DNA of 64,000 nt from Anaerolineales bacterium (GTDB lineage Bacteria > Chloroflexota > Anaerolineae > 4572-78 > J111), in the NCBI GenBank assembly GCA_015075185.1, contig JABTUW010000002.1, positions 1,302,001-1,366,000 of the forward strand, in the 5' to 3' direction. The notes under the pieces are model-generated. The model was not told the DNA's origin, did no database searches, and saw only the letters and a program-made list of their open reading frames with translations. Shown here in pieces: positions 27,399 to 36,052 of the stretch; the first letter of the stretch is position 1, and every line of letters starts with the position of its first letter. The position numbers were made by a program, and so were the translations under genes.

Positions 27399-28406
27399 AT
27401 GTACCTTGTGCAAAGTTTAGCTGAAGATCTTTGGGAAGATTTTGTCAATAACAACCCGCGCGGCAGCATCTTCCATACTCCCGAGATGTTCAGAGTATTC
27501 GCTCAGACTAGAAACCACCGGCCAACTTTGTGGGCTGCTGTAGACAACAGCGGCTATCCGTTGGCCCTCCTGCTGCCGATACAAGTCACACTGATGGATG
27601 GCCTGCTGCGGCAGTTAACTACCCGAGCTGTTGCCTACAGCAGCATCCTCTGCGCCGATAACCCGGAGGGTAAAAAGGCGCTAGAGTTGCTTTTGCAGAC
27701 GTACAAGCGTGAAGCCAAAGGTAGTGCTCTCTTTACCGAACTGCGCAATCTCTATGATTTAAGTGACTTACAGCCCCTCCTCACTCAATACGGCTTTCTC
27801 TTTGAAGGACACCTCAATTACCTGATTAACCTAAACCGCCCGGCTGAGGATGTTTTACAAAGCATCGGCCAGCGCACCCGTAAAAAAATTCGTAAAGGCT
27901 TGCGGGATAACTTCGTCCAAATGAGTGAGGCCACCACCCTGACCGAGTTAGAACACTGGTATGATATTTTGCAGAAAACCTACAGCAATGCCCAGGTACC
28001 GCTGGCCGACCGCTCGTTGTTTCTAGCCGCTTTCAACGAGCTGTATCCCAAGGGGATGGCCAAGTTTTTGTTAGCCCAGGTAAATAGTGTGACCGCTGCT
28101 TGTTCGATTGAGCTGCTCTATAAAAATGTGATTTACGGCTGGTATGGCGGCTCAGACCGGGCGTATAGCGATTATCTGCCCAACGAAATGCTGATCTGGC
28201 ACATTCTTGAGTGGGGAGCGAATAACGGTTATCACATTTATGATTTTGGCGGTGCGGGCAAACCGGATGAAGAATATGGGGTGCGCGATTTCAAGGCCAA
28301 ATTTGGCGGTGATCTGGTAAATTTTGGACGCAATGTTTATGTGCATAAGCCTACTCTGCTCAAATTGAGTAACCAGGGTTATCAGGTTTACCGGCGTTTT
28401 TTATAA
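27399..28406 (+). CDS. FemAB-like GNAT-fold transferase, copy 1
   Basis: The 335-aa protein has the two-lobed FemAB/BioF2-like acetyltransferase layout. The central motif IGQRTRKKIRKGLRD (about 158-172) and the C-terminal YGWYGGSDRAYSDYLPNEML block (about 248-267) are typical of this group, and it ends DFKAKFGGDLVNFGR before a short tail. Relatives transfer amino acids from aminoacyl-tRNA or other acyl groups. In PEP-CTERM/exosortase EPS loci a FemAB paralogue is a standard member. It opens a new transcription unit, judged from the upstream promoter-like block. Substrate unknown. Confidence 0.8.
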   Translation: MYLVQSLAEDLWEDFVNNNPRGSIFHTPEMFRVFAQTRNHRPTLWAAVDNSGYPLALLLPIQVTLMDGLLRQLTTRAVAYSSILCADNPEGKKALELLLQTYKREAKGSALFTELRNLYDLSDLQPLLTQYGFLFEGHLNYLINLNRPAEDVLQSIGQRTRKKIRKGLRDNFVQMSEATTLTELEHWYDILQKTYSNAQVPLADRSLFLAAFNELYPKGMAKFLLAQVNSVTAACSIELLYKNVIYGWYGGSDRAYSDYLPNEMLIWHILEWGANNGYHIYDFGGAGKPDEEYGVRDFKAKFGGDLVNFGRNVYVHKPTLLKLSNQGYQVYRRFL

Positions 28407-28473
28407 AATTTACTCTTAGATTTGATTGGATACCAACATGCGAAGTTTATTGTCAATGGGAACCGTATAACCG

Positions 28474-29742
28474 ATGCGTGACAACAAAAATGAAAACAAG
28501 AACAAACGACACTGCATGGTTGTCCATGCCTATTACCCTCTCGGTGAAACTCGCGTTGAGCGACAGGCCCTGGCGTTGGTAAAACATGGCTACGAGGTGG
28601 ATGTGATCTGCCTGTGGGCCAGAAAAGGACCAGAATTTGAAACCAGAGATGGGGTTAATATCTATCGCCTGCCGGTGAAGCGCGATAAAAGCGGCGGATC
28701 TAAGGCTCAATTACTGGAATATTTGACTTTTTTTGTTCTGGCTTCGCGTAAACTAGCCAGTTTACATTGGCGGCATCGTTATGGAACAGTTCAGGTCCAT
28801 AATTTACCCGATTTTTTGGTGTTCGCCGGATTAATACCCAAATTGATGGGAGCCAAATTGATCCTTGACATCCATGATTTGATGCCCGAATTTTATGCGG
28901 CTCGCTTTAAGAATAGCAATTGGTCAAGCTGGCCTATACGTCTAATTCGCTGGCAAGAGCAAATCTCCTGCCGCTTTGCCAATAAGGTTATTACCGTCAC
29001 CGAGTTGTGGCGTAATACCCTGATCCAACGCGGTGTTCCGGCCGAAAAGGTCTGTGTGGTTATGAATGTGGCCGACGACCGCATCTTTCAGCGGCCTTCG
29101 ATCAACGAATTATCCGCCAGAAACAATGACCGTTTCCGTTTGATTTATCATGGTAATATTACCCAACGATATGGAATAGATTCGCTGGTCCGGGCGGTTA
29201 ACTTGGTGCGCTACAAAATACCTAACATCCACTTGATGATCCATGGTGGCGGCGATTATCGGGAGACACTAATGAAGCTGGTGGATGAGTTAGATCTGAA
29301 GGAGCATGTGCAATTCAGTTCCGGCCTACTATTACCTTCTTCTGAACTTCCGAATTTGATAAGAACAGCCGATGTAGGGGTGGTTCCCTATCGTCGAGAT
29401 ATTTTCACCGATGGCATTTTACCCACCAAATTGATGGAATATACTGCTCTGGGGGTGCCGTCTATTGTGGCCCGCACCCCAGCCATTGAAGCTTATTTTG
29501 ATGAGACGATGGTGGAGTATTTTACCCCGGAAAATGTTGATGAGCTGGCTGCTAGCATTTTGAAGCTTTACGACGACCCGGTTCACCGGGCGACTCTGGC
29601 TAAAAATGCTGACAGCTTTAATCAACGTTACAATTGGACCAAACTCAGTGTGGAATATGTAGGACTGATTGATGCACTACATACTCAAAGAGCGCGAGAT
29701 ATCAAGCAGCAGGAGCAAGAATTTAATGAAAAGCTTATTTGA
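28474..29742 (+). CDS. GT4 family glycosyltransferase
   Basis: The 422-aa protein has an N-terminal ADHESIVE-free GT4 acceptor domain beginning CMVVHAYYPLGETRVERQA, LILDIHDLMPEFYA in the middle and LIYHGNITQRYGIDSLV at the start of the donor half. The donor-site region reads FTDGILPTKLMEYTALG instead of the classical E-x7-E. The gene overlaps the next by 17 nt. It is a cytoplasmic transferase of the EPS pathway, sugar unknown. Confidence 0.84.
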   Translation: MRDNKNENKNKRHCMVVHAYYPLGETRVERQALALVKHGYEVDVICLWARKGPEFETRDGVNIYRLPVKRDKSGGSKAQLLEYLTFFVLASRKLASLHWRHRYGTVQVHNLPDFLVFAGLIPKLMGAKLILDIHDLMPEFYAARFKNSNWSSWPIRLIRWQEQISCRFANKVITVTELWRNTLIQRGVPAEKVCVVMNVADDRIFQRPSINELSARNNDRFRLIYHGNITQRYGIDSLVRAVNLVRYKIPNIHLMIHGGGDYRETLMKLVDELDLKEHVQFSSGLLLPSSELPNLIRTADVGVVPYRRDIFTDGILPTKLMEYTALGVPSIVARTPAIEAYFDETMVEYFTPENVDELAASILKLYDDPVHRATLAKNADSFNQRYNWTKLSVEYVGLIDALHTQRARDIKQQEQEFNEKLI

Positions 29743-30949
29743 GCTAAGTCGTGATCTTTGGGTAGAAGTACAACTTCGCGCTCCCGATTGGGCTCAAAGG
29801 AGCATCATCCCCTATCTGCATGGGGCAAAAGAATTGATGCGGCTGCGGCCATACCTGACCATCTACCGGCTCTCTGGCCACAACCAGGGCGGTCCGCTGA
29901 CGGTTGATTATGTTGGCTTGGACTATTGGCCAACGCTCTTGGAAAACCCCTTTGCAGATTATCGGCCAACCCTGGTAAGGAACTTGTTTGCGGAGGCGCC
30001 AACCATTAAGGAGATTGGCCGAGTGGCCTTGTGGCGAGCTGGCACACTGACCAACTTACCAGGTAATGACCTGGTTATTGTTCTTGGCAGCCAGTATCTC
30101 ATTCGCAATTTGCCTCGCCAAAATGCAATCGTACAACCCTTTTTCGTCAGAATGTTACTCAACGTGCGAGGGGACTGGGACGGCGTGAAACGTCGTTTTC
30201 ACAAAAACGTGCGTGATTACCAACTTCGCTTGGTGCGCAAATATGGCTACGAATATGAGGTCTCACCCCGCGAAGAAGATTTTGAAATGTTCTACCATCA
30301 AATGTACAGCCCGACGATAGCCCGGCGACATCACGAATTAGCCTCGCCTATGTCTGTGGAAGAGGCTCGTCAAAATTTCCAACGAGGTTTCCTGCATTTG
30401 ATCAAGCGAGATGGTCAGTATGTGGCAGGTGGGCTTTCTTATCCCCAGGGGCGTATTATTAGGTTTCGATTAATTGGCGTCATCAATGCTGATGAACAAT
30501 TGATGCGAGAAGGCGCCTTGGGCGCCTATTACTACGCTATCACCCATTGGGCTAATCAGGAAGGTTATGATTATGTTTCTTTTGGGGATTCTGCCCCCCA
30601 CCTGGCGGATGGAATTTTTCAACATAAACGTCGCTGGGGCGCAGCCGCAACTTGTTCCGACACGTCTCAACAACGAATCTGGCTCAAAGTGAAGCGGGAT
30701 ACCCCAGCCGTCCGCCAATTTTTCAAAGACACCCCACTTATTATCCTGGGTGAGCGCGGACAGTTACAAGGACTCATTGTCACCGACGAGCCGGATAAGG
30801 TCACAGAAGCAACCCGGCAGGACTGGGAGAAACAATACGATACCCTTGGTTTGGAAGAATTGTGTATCTATTCAATGTCGGATCTTATTAATCCGAGTGT
30901 CAAGGGTGTAGGACAAAGAAAAGTAGCGCCAGTACTGTCTCACCAATGA
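29726..30949 (+). CDS. FemAB/BioF2-like GNAT-fold transferase, copy 2
   Basis: The start is taken as the ATG at 29726, preceded by AGGAG at 29711-29715; an upstream in-frame ATG at 29669 would overlap the GT4 gene by 74 nt. The 407-aa protein shares the FemAB core: DGVKRRFHKNVRDYQLRLVR near residue 152 and LGAYYYAITHWANQEGYDYV followed by FGDSAP near 270-297. It is divergent from copy 1 and has a longer N-terminal region. It may modify the glycan or a lipid with an amino acid or acyl group. Confidence 0.75.
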   Translation: MKSLFELSRDLWVEVQLRAPDWAQRSIIPYLHGAKELMRLRPYLTIYRLSGHNQGGPLTVDYVGLDYWPTLLENPFADYRPTLVRNLFAEAPTIKEIGRVALWRAGTLTNLPGNDLVIVLGSQYLIRNLPRQNAIVQPFFVRMLLNVRGDWDGVKRRFHKNVRDYQLRLVRKYGYEYEVSPREEDFEMFYHQMYSPTIARRHHELASPMSVEEARQNFQRGFLHLIKRDGQYVAGGLSYPQGRIIRFRLIGVINADEQLMREGALGAYYYAITHWANQEGYDYVSFGDSAPHLADGIFQHKRRWGAAATCSDTSQQRIWLKVKRDTPAVRQFFKDTPLIILGERGQLQGLIVTDEPDKVTEATRQDWEKQYDTLGLEELCIYSMSDLINPSVKGVGQRKVAPVLSHQ

Positions 30950-30999
30950 AGTACCCCGTTCGATTTAGAGCAAAATATCGTTGTTAAAGGAGGAAGTTT

Positions 31000-31740
31000 G
31001 TGGCGAATACTTTGTTAGGTTCAGAAAAAATTGCAGTCAAGAGGTCCTGGACCCTTGAGGAAATTCGTCGAACCTCAGCTAAGGATACCGAGAGTGAACT
31101 TATTTATCGCTTGCTCAGACCAATTTCGCTGAGACTGGTTTGGGTGTTCTTGCGTTGGAATGTTGCTCCCAACACCATCACATTTCTGTTTATCGGTTGT
31201 CTTGTTTTGGCGGCGGTGGTTTTAGCTTTACGACCTATAGATGGCTCGCCAATTGCTGCGTTACTTATTCTCGCATCTTATGTTCTTGACTCTTGCGATG
31301 GGGCTGTGGCACGCGCTACAAAGCGATTATCCACGGCAGGTGATAAGCTTGACATGTTGGGGCACTGGATAACCAACAGTCTGTTGATTCTTGGGGCAAC
31401 TTTAGGCCAGATTGGGGCGGGTAGTAGTAACAGCGCTTGGCTTATCGGGATGGTTGCAATGCTTGGTACCAATAGTTATTATTATATGCAGTATAACCTG
31501 TTACCGCATGCCTCGTCAAACCATACGAATGAGGCCAATAAACTTTACCAAAAACCTTCTCTTGTTAATCGTATTCGTGGTCTGTTCCACACATTTGCAC
31601 CCCTGGATACAAATCTCCTCATTGTCGCTTCATTAATAGGTTTTCCTTTCATGGCCATTCAAATCTGGGCGCTTCTGTCCAATGTGGCCTCCCTGGTAAT
31701 TTTTGGCCAATACTACTGGCGTGAAACTCGCCAGTCTTAA
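31000..31740 (+). CDS. CDP-alcohol phosphatidyltransferase with a His in the fourth Asp position
   Basis: The 246-aa membrane protein starts at GTG 31000 after a strong AAAGGAGG site. It carries the CDP-alcohol phosphotransferase signature D97-xx-D100-G101-xx-A104-R105-x8-G114-xxx-D118-xxx-H122. In the canonical motif the last residue is Asp, which acts in the proton transfer; here the codon at 31363 is CAC (His). Enzymes of this family move a phosphoalcohol from a CDP carrier to an acceptor, or a phosphatidyl group to an alcohol. It is followed by two LicC-like cytidylyltransferases that could make its CDP substrate, so it is probably the final step of a headgroup pathway. Confidence 0.83.
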   Translation: MANTLLGSEKIAVKRSWTLEEIRRTSAKDTESELIYRLLRPISLRLVWVFLRWNVAPNTITFLFIGCLVLAAVVLALRPIDGSPIAALLILASYVLDSCDGAVARATKRLSTAGDKLDMLGHWITNSLLILGATLGQIGAGSSNSAWLIGMVAMLGTNSYYYMQYNLLPHASSNHTNEANKLYQKPSLVNRIRGLFHTFAPLDTNLLIVASLIGFPFMAIQIWALLSNVASLVIFGQYYWRETRQS

Positions 31741-31797
31741 ACCATGTCCGCCTGACCCTTTTGAGATTACCTTTAAAGTCCGGGAGAAGTTTGGGTT

Positions 31798-32958
31798 ATG
31801 AACGAAATTCAAGAAGTTGTCATTTTGGCGGCTGGTTCAAGCAGAAGGATGGGTGAACTCACTAAAGATAAGCCCAAATGCTTGTTGCCGTATCGGGGAA
31901 CCCCAATTTTAGAAAGATTAATCCGTCAATTAAAAGAAATCGGTCTTAAAAAGATTGTCGTTACGGTTGGCTATCAGAAGGAACGAATGATAGAGTGGCT
32001 TCAAGGCATAGATAATGTTGAGCTAAAAATAGTGGTGAATGATCGGTATGAAGAAGATGTCAATATTTACTCCATGCACCTGGCCTTACAGCAAATATCA
32101 CACGCTTGCGTCATTCTGGAAGCCGATACCATCATGGAAGACCCTCTGCTGCTTTATACTACCGGCGCAGATTTTGAAGGACGATCCGTATGGTTTACCC
32201 AGGGACCTTTTAGCCAGGGACAATATGGTGGGATCTTAAAATCAGATGCTTTTGGCAACGTGGTTGACATCGCCATCGTGCCGGAATACCACCAAAAATA
32301 CGCTGATTACCGCAAACTTACTGGCCTCATGCGAGTTGGTCCTCAGGAATTAGCAACATTTAAACGCTTGGTTGATGTCTATGTCGCCACCTCAATTAAA
32401 CAATATTACCTGATCCCCTGGATAGAGCACCTTAACGAATTACCTTGCCTTGAAGGCAATGCTGAACACTATCTATTTAAGACCTTTAACCAACCTGAAG
32501 AGTACCAAAAAATATTAGAAATAGAATTTGATCAAAATAACCCGGTTGATCAAAAAATCGAATTAATTGACGTGAACAAACTGAAACATATCGAAGGATA
32601 CAGCGAAGAGCGGGTCCACTGGTTGATGGAAAAAATCAAGCAAGAAAATGTTTGGACAAAACCCCTTTACATCGAAAAAAATCATCATCTGGTTCTTGAT
32701 GGTCAGCATCGTTTACAGGTCGCTCTAAGAATGGGGCTTGATTTTGTCCCAGTTCAAGCTTTTGCTTACGAAGAGGTTAAAGTTTGGACCTTAAGGAAAG
32801 AGGAAGAGGTTAATATCCCTCGTGTCATTCAAAGAGCCAACAGAGGGGATATTTATCCTTATAAAACGGTTAAGCATAAGTTCCCCCACGTAATTAACAA
32901 TTGCCAAATACCGCTCTGTAACCTTAAGGGTGACCACAAGGAGGAAATCTCACGATGA
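31798..32958 (+). CDS. LicC-like cytidylyltransferase fused to a SerK/ParB-like domain
   Basis: The 386-aa protein has two parts. Residues 1-245 are a nucleotidyltransferase: VVILAAGSSRRMGELTKDKP is the sugar-phosphate nucleotidyltransferase loop, NIYSMHLAL matches the NFYSLYL region of LicC-type phosphocholine cytidylyltransferases, and EADTIM gives the metal-binding Asp. Residues 254-386 resemble the ParB/sulfiredoxin-fold free serine kinases (SerK, SbnI), with VLDGQHRLQVALRMGLDFVP near 299-318 in place of the DGHHR motif. A bifunctional enzyme that phosphorylates an amino acid and joins it to CMP is a plausible inference. It overlaps the next gene by 4 nt (ATGA). Confidence 0.75.
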   Translation: MNEIQEVVILAAGSSRRMGELTKDKPKCLLPYRGTPILERLIRQLKEIGLKKIVVTVGYQKERMIEWLQGIDNVELKIVVNDRYEEDVNIYSMHLALQQISHACVILEADTIMEDPLLLYTTGADFEGRSVWFTQGPFSQGQYGGILKSDAFGNVVDIAIVPEYHQKYADYRKLTGLMRVGPQELATFKRLVDVYVATSIKQYYLIPWIEHLNELPCLEGNAEHYLFKTFNQPEEYQKILEIEFDQNNPVDQKIELIDVNKLKHIEGYSEERVHWLMEKIKQENVWTKPLYIEKNHHLVLDGQHRLQVALRMGLDFVPVQAFAYEEVKVWTLRKEEEVNIPRVIQRANRGDIYPYKTVKHKFPHVINNCQIPLCNLKGDHKEEISR

Positions 32959-33608
32959 GACTCATCGTCTTGGCTGCCGGACAAGGCTTTAAATTGGATA
33001 GTTTCAATAAATTATTTATCAGAGACCCCCAGACCAAAGAGACGATCCTGGAAAAGTATCTCAGGCTTTTTGCCAACTATGAGATCACTGTAGTCGTAGG
33101 TTATAAAGCAGTCGCTGTGATGAGTCAATATCCAGATTTAGATTACATCTACAATGATCAATGGCGCATAACCGGCAACAGCTATAGTTTGTGCTTAGCT
33201 TTAGACGAAAGGCCTTCAGTAGTTATATCATCAGATTTATTGTTTGACGAGGAGATGGTTGCGCTGATTGAACTATCCCCTGAAAATTCAGTTCTTGTTT
33301 CTCACTCCGAGAACAAAGGAGTTAATACCGTGCGGTGCACGGTGAAGGAGGATATTATTCAGTCAATGTATATGGGAGAAGAACACCATCAGGATCCGGA
33401 AACTCCAGGTATTTATAAAATCAGCGATGTTCAGCTCTTGAGGCAGTGGAAAAAAAACTGTTCAATGAACAAGAATGTTTTTGCCGGGCTTAATCTGCCG
33501 GTAGAGAGTGGAAAAATAATCGCCGTCAACAAAAAAGATATACCCTTGCATGAGATTAATACTCCTCTGGACTACTTAAATTTAATCAAGACGATTCGTA
33601 GAGGATAA
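32955..33608 (+). CDS. small LicC-like nucleotidyltransferase
   Basis: The 217-aa protein begins MRLIVLAAGQGFKLDSFNKL, a variant of the nucleotidyltransferase loop in which the usual Pro-Lys is Asn-Lys. ITGNSYSLCLALD (about 75-87) matches the LicC NFYSLYL region, SSDLLFDEEM gives the metal-site Asp, and the C-terminus HEINTPLDYLNLI is typical of choline-phosphate cytidylyltransferases. It overlaps the fused enzyme before it by 4 nt and precedes the DUF711 gene by 5 nt, so the three are translationally linked. It may act on a second phosphoalcohol or form a heteromer with its neighbour. Confidence 0.72.
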   Translation: MRLIVLAAGQGFKLDSFNKLFIRDPQTKETILEKYLRLFANYEITVVVGYKAVAVMSQYPDLDYIYNDQWRITGNSYSLCLALDERPSVVISSDLLFDEEMVALIELSPENSVLVSHSENKGVNTVRCTVKEDIIQSMYMGEEHHQDPETPGIYKISDVQLLRQWKKNCSMNKNVFAGLNLPVESGKIIAVNKKDIPLHEINTPLDYLNLIKTIRRG

Positions 33609-33613
33609 GAGCA

Positions 33614-34870
33614 ATGGATTTAAGAGCAATTACGATTGGTCTGTCTACAGATTCGCTTGTTGAACTTGATCCATTAAGTGATAAACTGCAAAAGCTACTG
33701 GATGACATAAAAGTAGCCTATGCTCAACAGGAAATATCAATTAGAACCTTCAGGATAAATTTAACCCCAATTAGCGATGCTTCAGGGCGGGGTGTCAATA
33801 TCCAAAATCTTATTGGTATTATTGATCAGGTTTCCAGGTTATGTGAACAGTTAGATATTCGCTGGTTTAACGTTCCCTTTGATCTGACCCACGTAAATCA
33901 TAGTCATTCACCCGCTCTCTTTGAATTGGCTTTTGAAACGTTAAAAAGATTTCCCAAAACCTTTGTCAATCTCATTGTGGCCTCCAACAATACTATAAAC
34001 TACGATGCTATCGAGAAAGCAAGTAGATTCATTAAGAATGTGTCACGGCTCGATAATTCTGGTTATCATAATTTTCGGGTGGGCGTATCTTGCAATGTAA
34101 AACCTAACACCCCATTTTTTCCTTTCACCTTTAGCTCTGATGAAATAGGTTTTTCTATCGCCTTGGAACTGCCCCGAGAATTTACCAAAGTGATTAGAGG
34201 CTGTAATACAAACAATCTTATGGTAATTAGGCAGGAAATTATTAACCAGCTACTGCCCCAGATAAAAACAATCGAAGCTATTGCTCAACAGTGCAGCGAT
34301 AATAGCGCCATCATGTTTCATGGGATTGATGTCTCGCTGGCCCCATACCCAGAACCGAATAGCAGTGTTGCCTCGCTGATTGAATTGCTTGGTCTTGAAA
34401 GACAAGGCAGTAATGGCACTTTATTTCTTACTGCCTACCTAACCGACATCCTAAAAACCTTTATCAAGAAAGGGAGAATAAAAACCGCCGGCTTTGGGGG
34501 GGTTATGTATTCGTTGCTTGAGGATGATTTTATGGGGAAAAGCAATAACAGCGATATCTACTCCATTGACTCGTTGATCTCATACTCGGCAGTCTGTGGC
34601 TGTGGTCTCGATATGGTGCCCCTGCCGGGGGATATTTTTGACGAAGAGCTTTCCGCAATCATTCTGGATGTTACCGCATTATCAACCGTTTTGGATAAAC
34701 CATTGGGCATAAGAGTTCTGCCCATCCCGATGAAACAGGAAAATGAATTCACCATGTTTAATATGGATTTTCTGTTCAATACTCGAATAAAAAAAATTAA
34801 AAACCACAGTTTTATCAATGCTTCCTTAAAAAATGAACCATTTTCTTTGCTAAACAAGGAGATAGGATAA
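33614..34870 (+). CDS. DUF711 / UPF0210 family protein
   Basis: The 418-aa protein has the conserved blocks of the UPF0210 family: GIDVSLAPYPEPNSSVASL near residue 237, GFGGVMYSLLEDDFMGKS near 294, and YSAVCGCGLDMVPLPGD near 324-340, the last with paired Cys. The family has a fold related to pyruvate-formate-lyase-type barrels but no established reaction. Its position 5 nt after a LicC-like cytidylyltransferase and in the CDP-alcohol cassette suggests a role in making or modifying the transferred headgroup; this is inference. Confidence 0.8.
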   Translation: MDLRAITIGLSTDSLVELDPLSDKLQKLLDDIKVAYAQQEISIRTFRINLTPISDASGRGVNIQNLIGIIDQVSRLCEQLDIRWFNVPFDLTHVNHSHSPALFELAFETLKRFPKTFVNLIVASNNTINYDAIEKASRFIKNVSRLDNSGYHNFRVGVSCNVKPNTPFFPFTFSSDEIGFSIALELPREFTKVIRGCNTNNLMVIRQEIINQLLPQIKTIEAIAQQCSDNSAIMFHGIDVSLAPYPEPNSSVASLIELLGLERQGSNGTLFLTAYLTDILKTFIKKGRIKTAGFGGVMYSLLEDDFMGKSNNSDIYSIDSLISYSAVCGCGLDMVPLPGDIFDEELSAIILDVTALSTVLDKPLGIRVLPIPMKQENEFTMFNMDFLFNTRIKKIKNHSFINASLKNEPFSLLNKEIG

Positions 34871-34920
34871 TCAAATTGCAATATACTAGGCCACCGTTCG
34901 CGAAAGTAGAAAGATCTGCT

Positions 34921-35880
34921 ATGCAAGTAACCTTTCTAACCGTTGACCGCCGTGACGAGTGGAACGCCTTTGTGGCTCAGCAACCCTCTTTTGCTTTGCT
35001 GCAAGCCTGGGAATGGGGTGAATTCAAAGAAAAATTGGGCTGGCAAGCCTTTCGGGTGGCCGTAGAGCGACAGGGCAAGATCATAGCCGGGGCGCAGATG
35101 CTGGTCAAATCTCTGCCGATGCGGGTAGGGAGTGTCGCTTATATCCCACGGGGACCTATAGGTAATTGGCTAGATGAAGACGTAACGTCTTGCCTGCTCT
35201 CTGAATTACATCGGATTGCTAAAGATTATCGAGCTGTCTTCTTGAAAATTGAGCCGCCCTTACTTTACCATGGGACTCCCCACCAATTGTTAAAGCAACA
35301 TCATTTTCAGCCCAGCCGGTATGCCAATCAGCCGCAGGCTACAATTATTATGGATTTAAAGCCAAAGTTAGATGATATTTTGCAGCAGATACCCCGGCAA
35401 ACGCGGTACAGCATCAGGTATGGTCCTAAACAAGGAGTCACCGTCCGAGTAGGGGGCCGAGAAGACCTGCCAGCTTTTCATCAATTAATGCAGATAACCG
35501 GCCGGCGCGGCCAATTTGCTCCCCGTGTTCTGGAGTATTATGAGCAAGAGTGGCAAACTTTTGCGGCCTGTGATCAGGTTGTCCTGCTAATGGCTTACTA
35601 TCAGGATCAATTGTTAGCCGTTCGGACTGCCTTTCGGATGGGCCATCATGCCGCCGATTTCCATGCCAGTTCATCCAATGCCTATAGAAACCTGCGTCCG
35701 AATCATTTGCTGGTGTGGGAAGCTATCAAATGGGCCAAAACGCATGATTGCCACACTTACGACTTATGGGGAATACCCTCTGAAGTAGGCCAGCAGGTGA
35801 GCGAGGGAAAAACACTGCCTGAAGAAGAGCGAAGCGATGGTCTATGGGGAGTGTATCAATTCAAACGTAAGCTTCAGTGA
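34921..35880 (+). CDS. FemAB-like GNAT-fold transferase, copy 3, cut short by a frameshift
   Basis: Start taken at ATG 34921; a TTG at 34876 would add a non-homologous leader. The 319-aa product begins as FemAB proteins do (SFALLQAWEWGEFKEKLGWQ, then VAYIPRGPIG), and has IPRQTRYSIRYGPKQGVTVR in the middle and TYDLWGIP near the end. It stops prematurely after YQFKRKLQ. The expected C-terminus (VVYYIGAYDYVYSPLLY) is encoded in the next frame from 35873, so a single extra C at about 35872 breaks the gene. Joined, it would be about 365 aa. It is either a recent pseudogene or a sequencing error. Confidence 0.78.
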   Translation: MQVTFLTVDRRDEWNAFVAQQPSFALLQAWEWGEFKEKLGWQAFRVAVERQGKIIAGAQMLVKSLPMRVGSVAYIPRGPIGNWLDEDVTSCLLSELHRIAKDYRAVFLKIEPPLLYHGTPHQLLKQHHFQPSRYANQPQATIIMDLKPKLDDILQQIPRQTRYSIRYGPKQGVTVRVGGREDLPAFHQLMQITGRRGQFAPRVLEYYEQEWQTFAACDQVVLLMAYYQDQLLAVRTAFRMGHHAADFHASSSNAYRNLRPNHLLVWEAIKWAKTHDCHTYDLWGIPSEVGQQVSEGKTLPEEERSDGLWGVYQFKRKLQ

Positions 35881-36019
35881 AAATGTGGTGTACTACATAG
35901 GCGCCTATGATTATGTTTATTCTCCTCTCTTATATACCTCGCTGAGCAACAAATTCTTTAACGCCGACACGCTTGATCGTATTGCTACGTGGATGGACTC
36001 CCTCAGAAGCGGAAAATGA
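35873..36019 (+). pseudogene. frameshifted C-terminal end of the FemAB-like gene
   Basis: Frame 2 from 35873 encodes FSENVVYYIGAYDYVYSPLL and continues to a stop at 36019. This is the usual end of FemAB-family proteins, whose last strand reads approximately VVRYxGAYDYVYSPxLY. It carries no start or ribosome-binding site of its own, so it is the displaced tail of the gene before it. Confidence 0.75.
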
Positions 36020-36052
36020 TCTCGGCCAATAATGGGTAAGGAAACCATTAGG

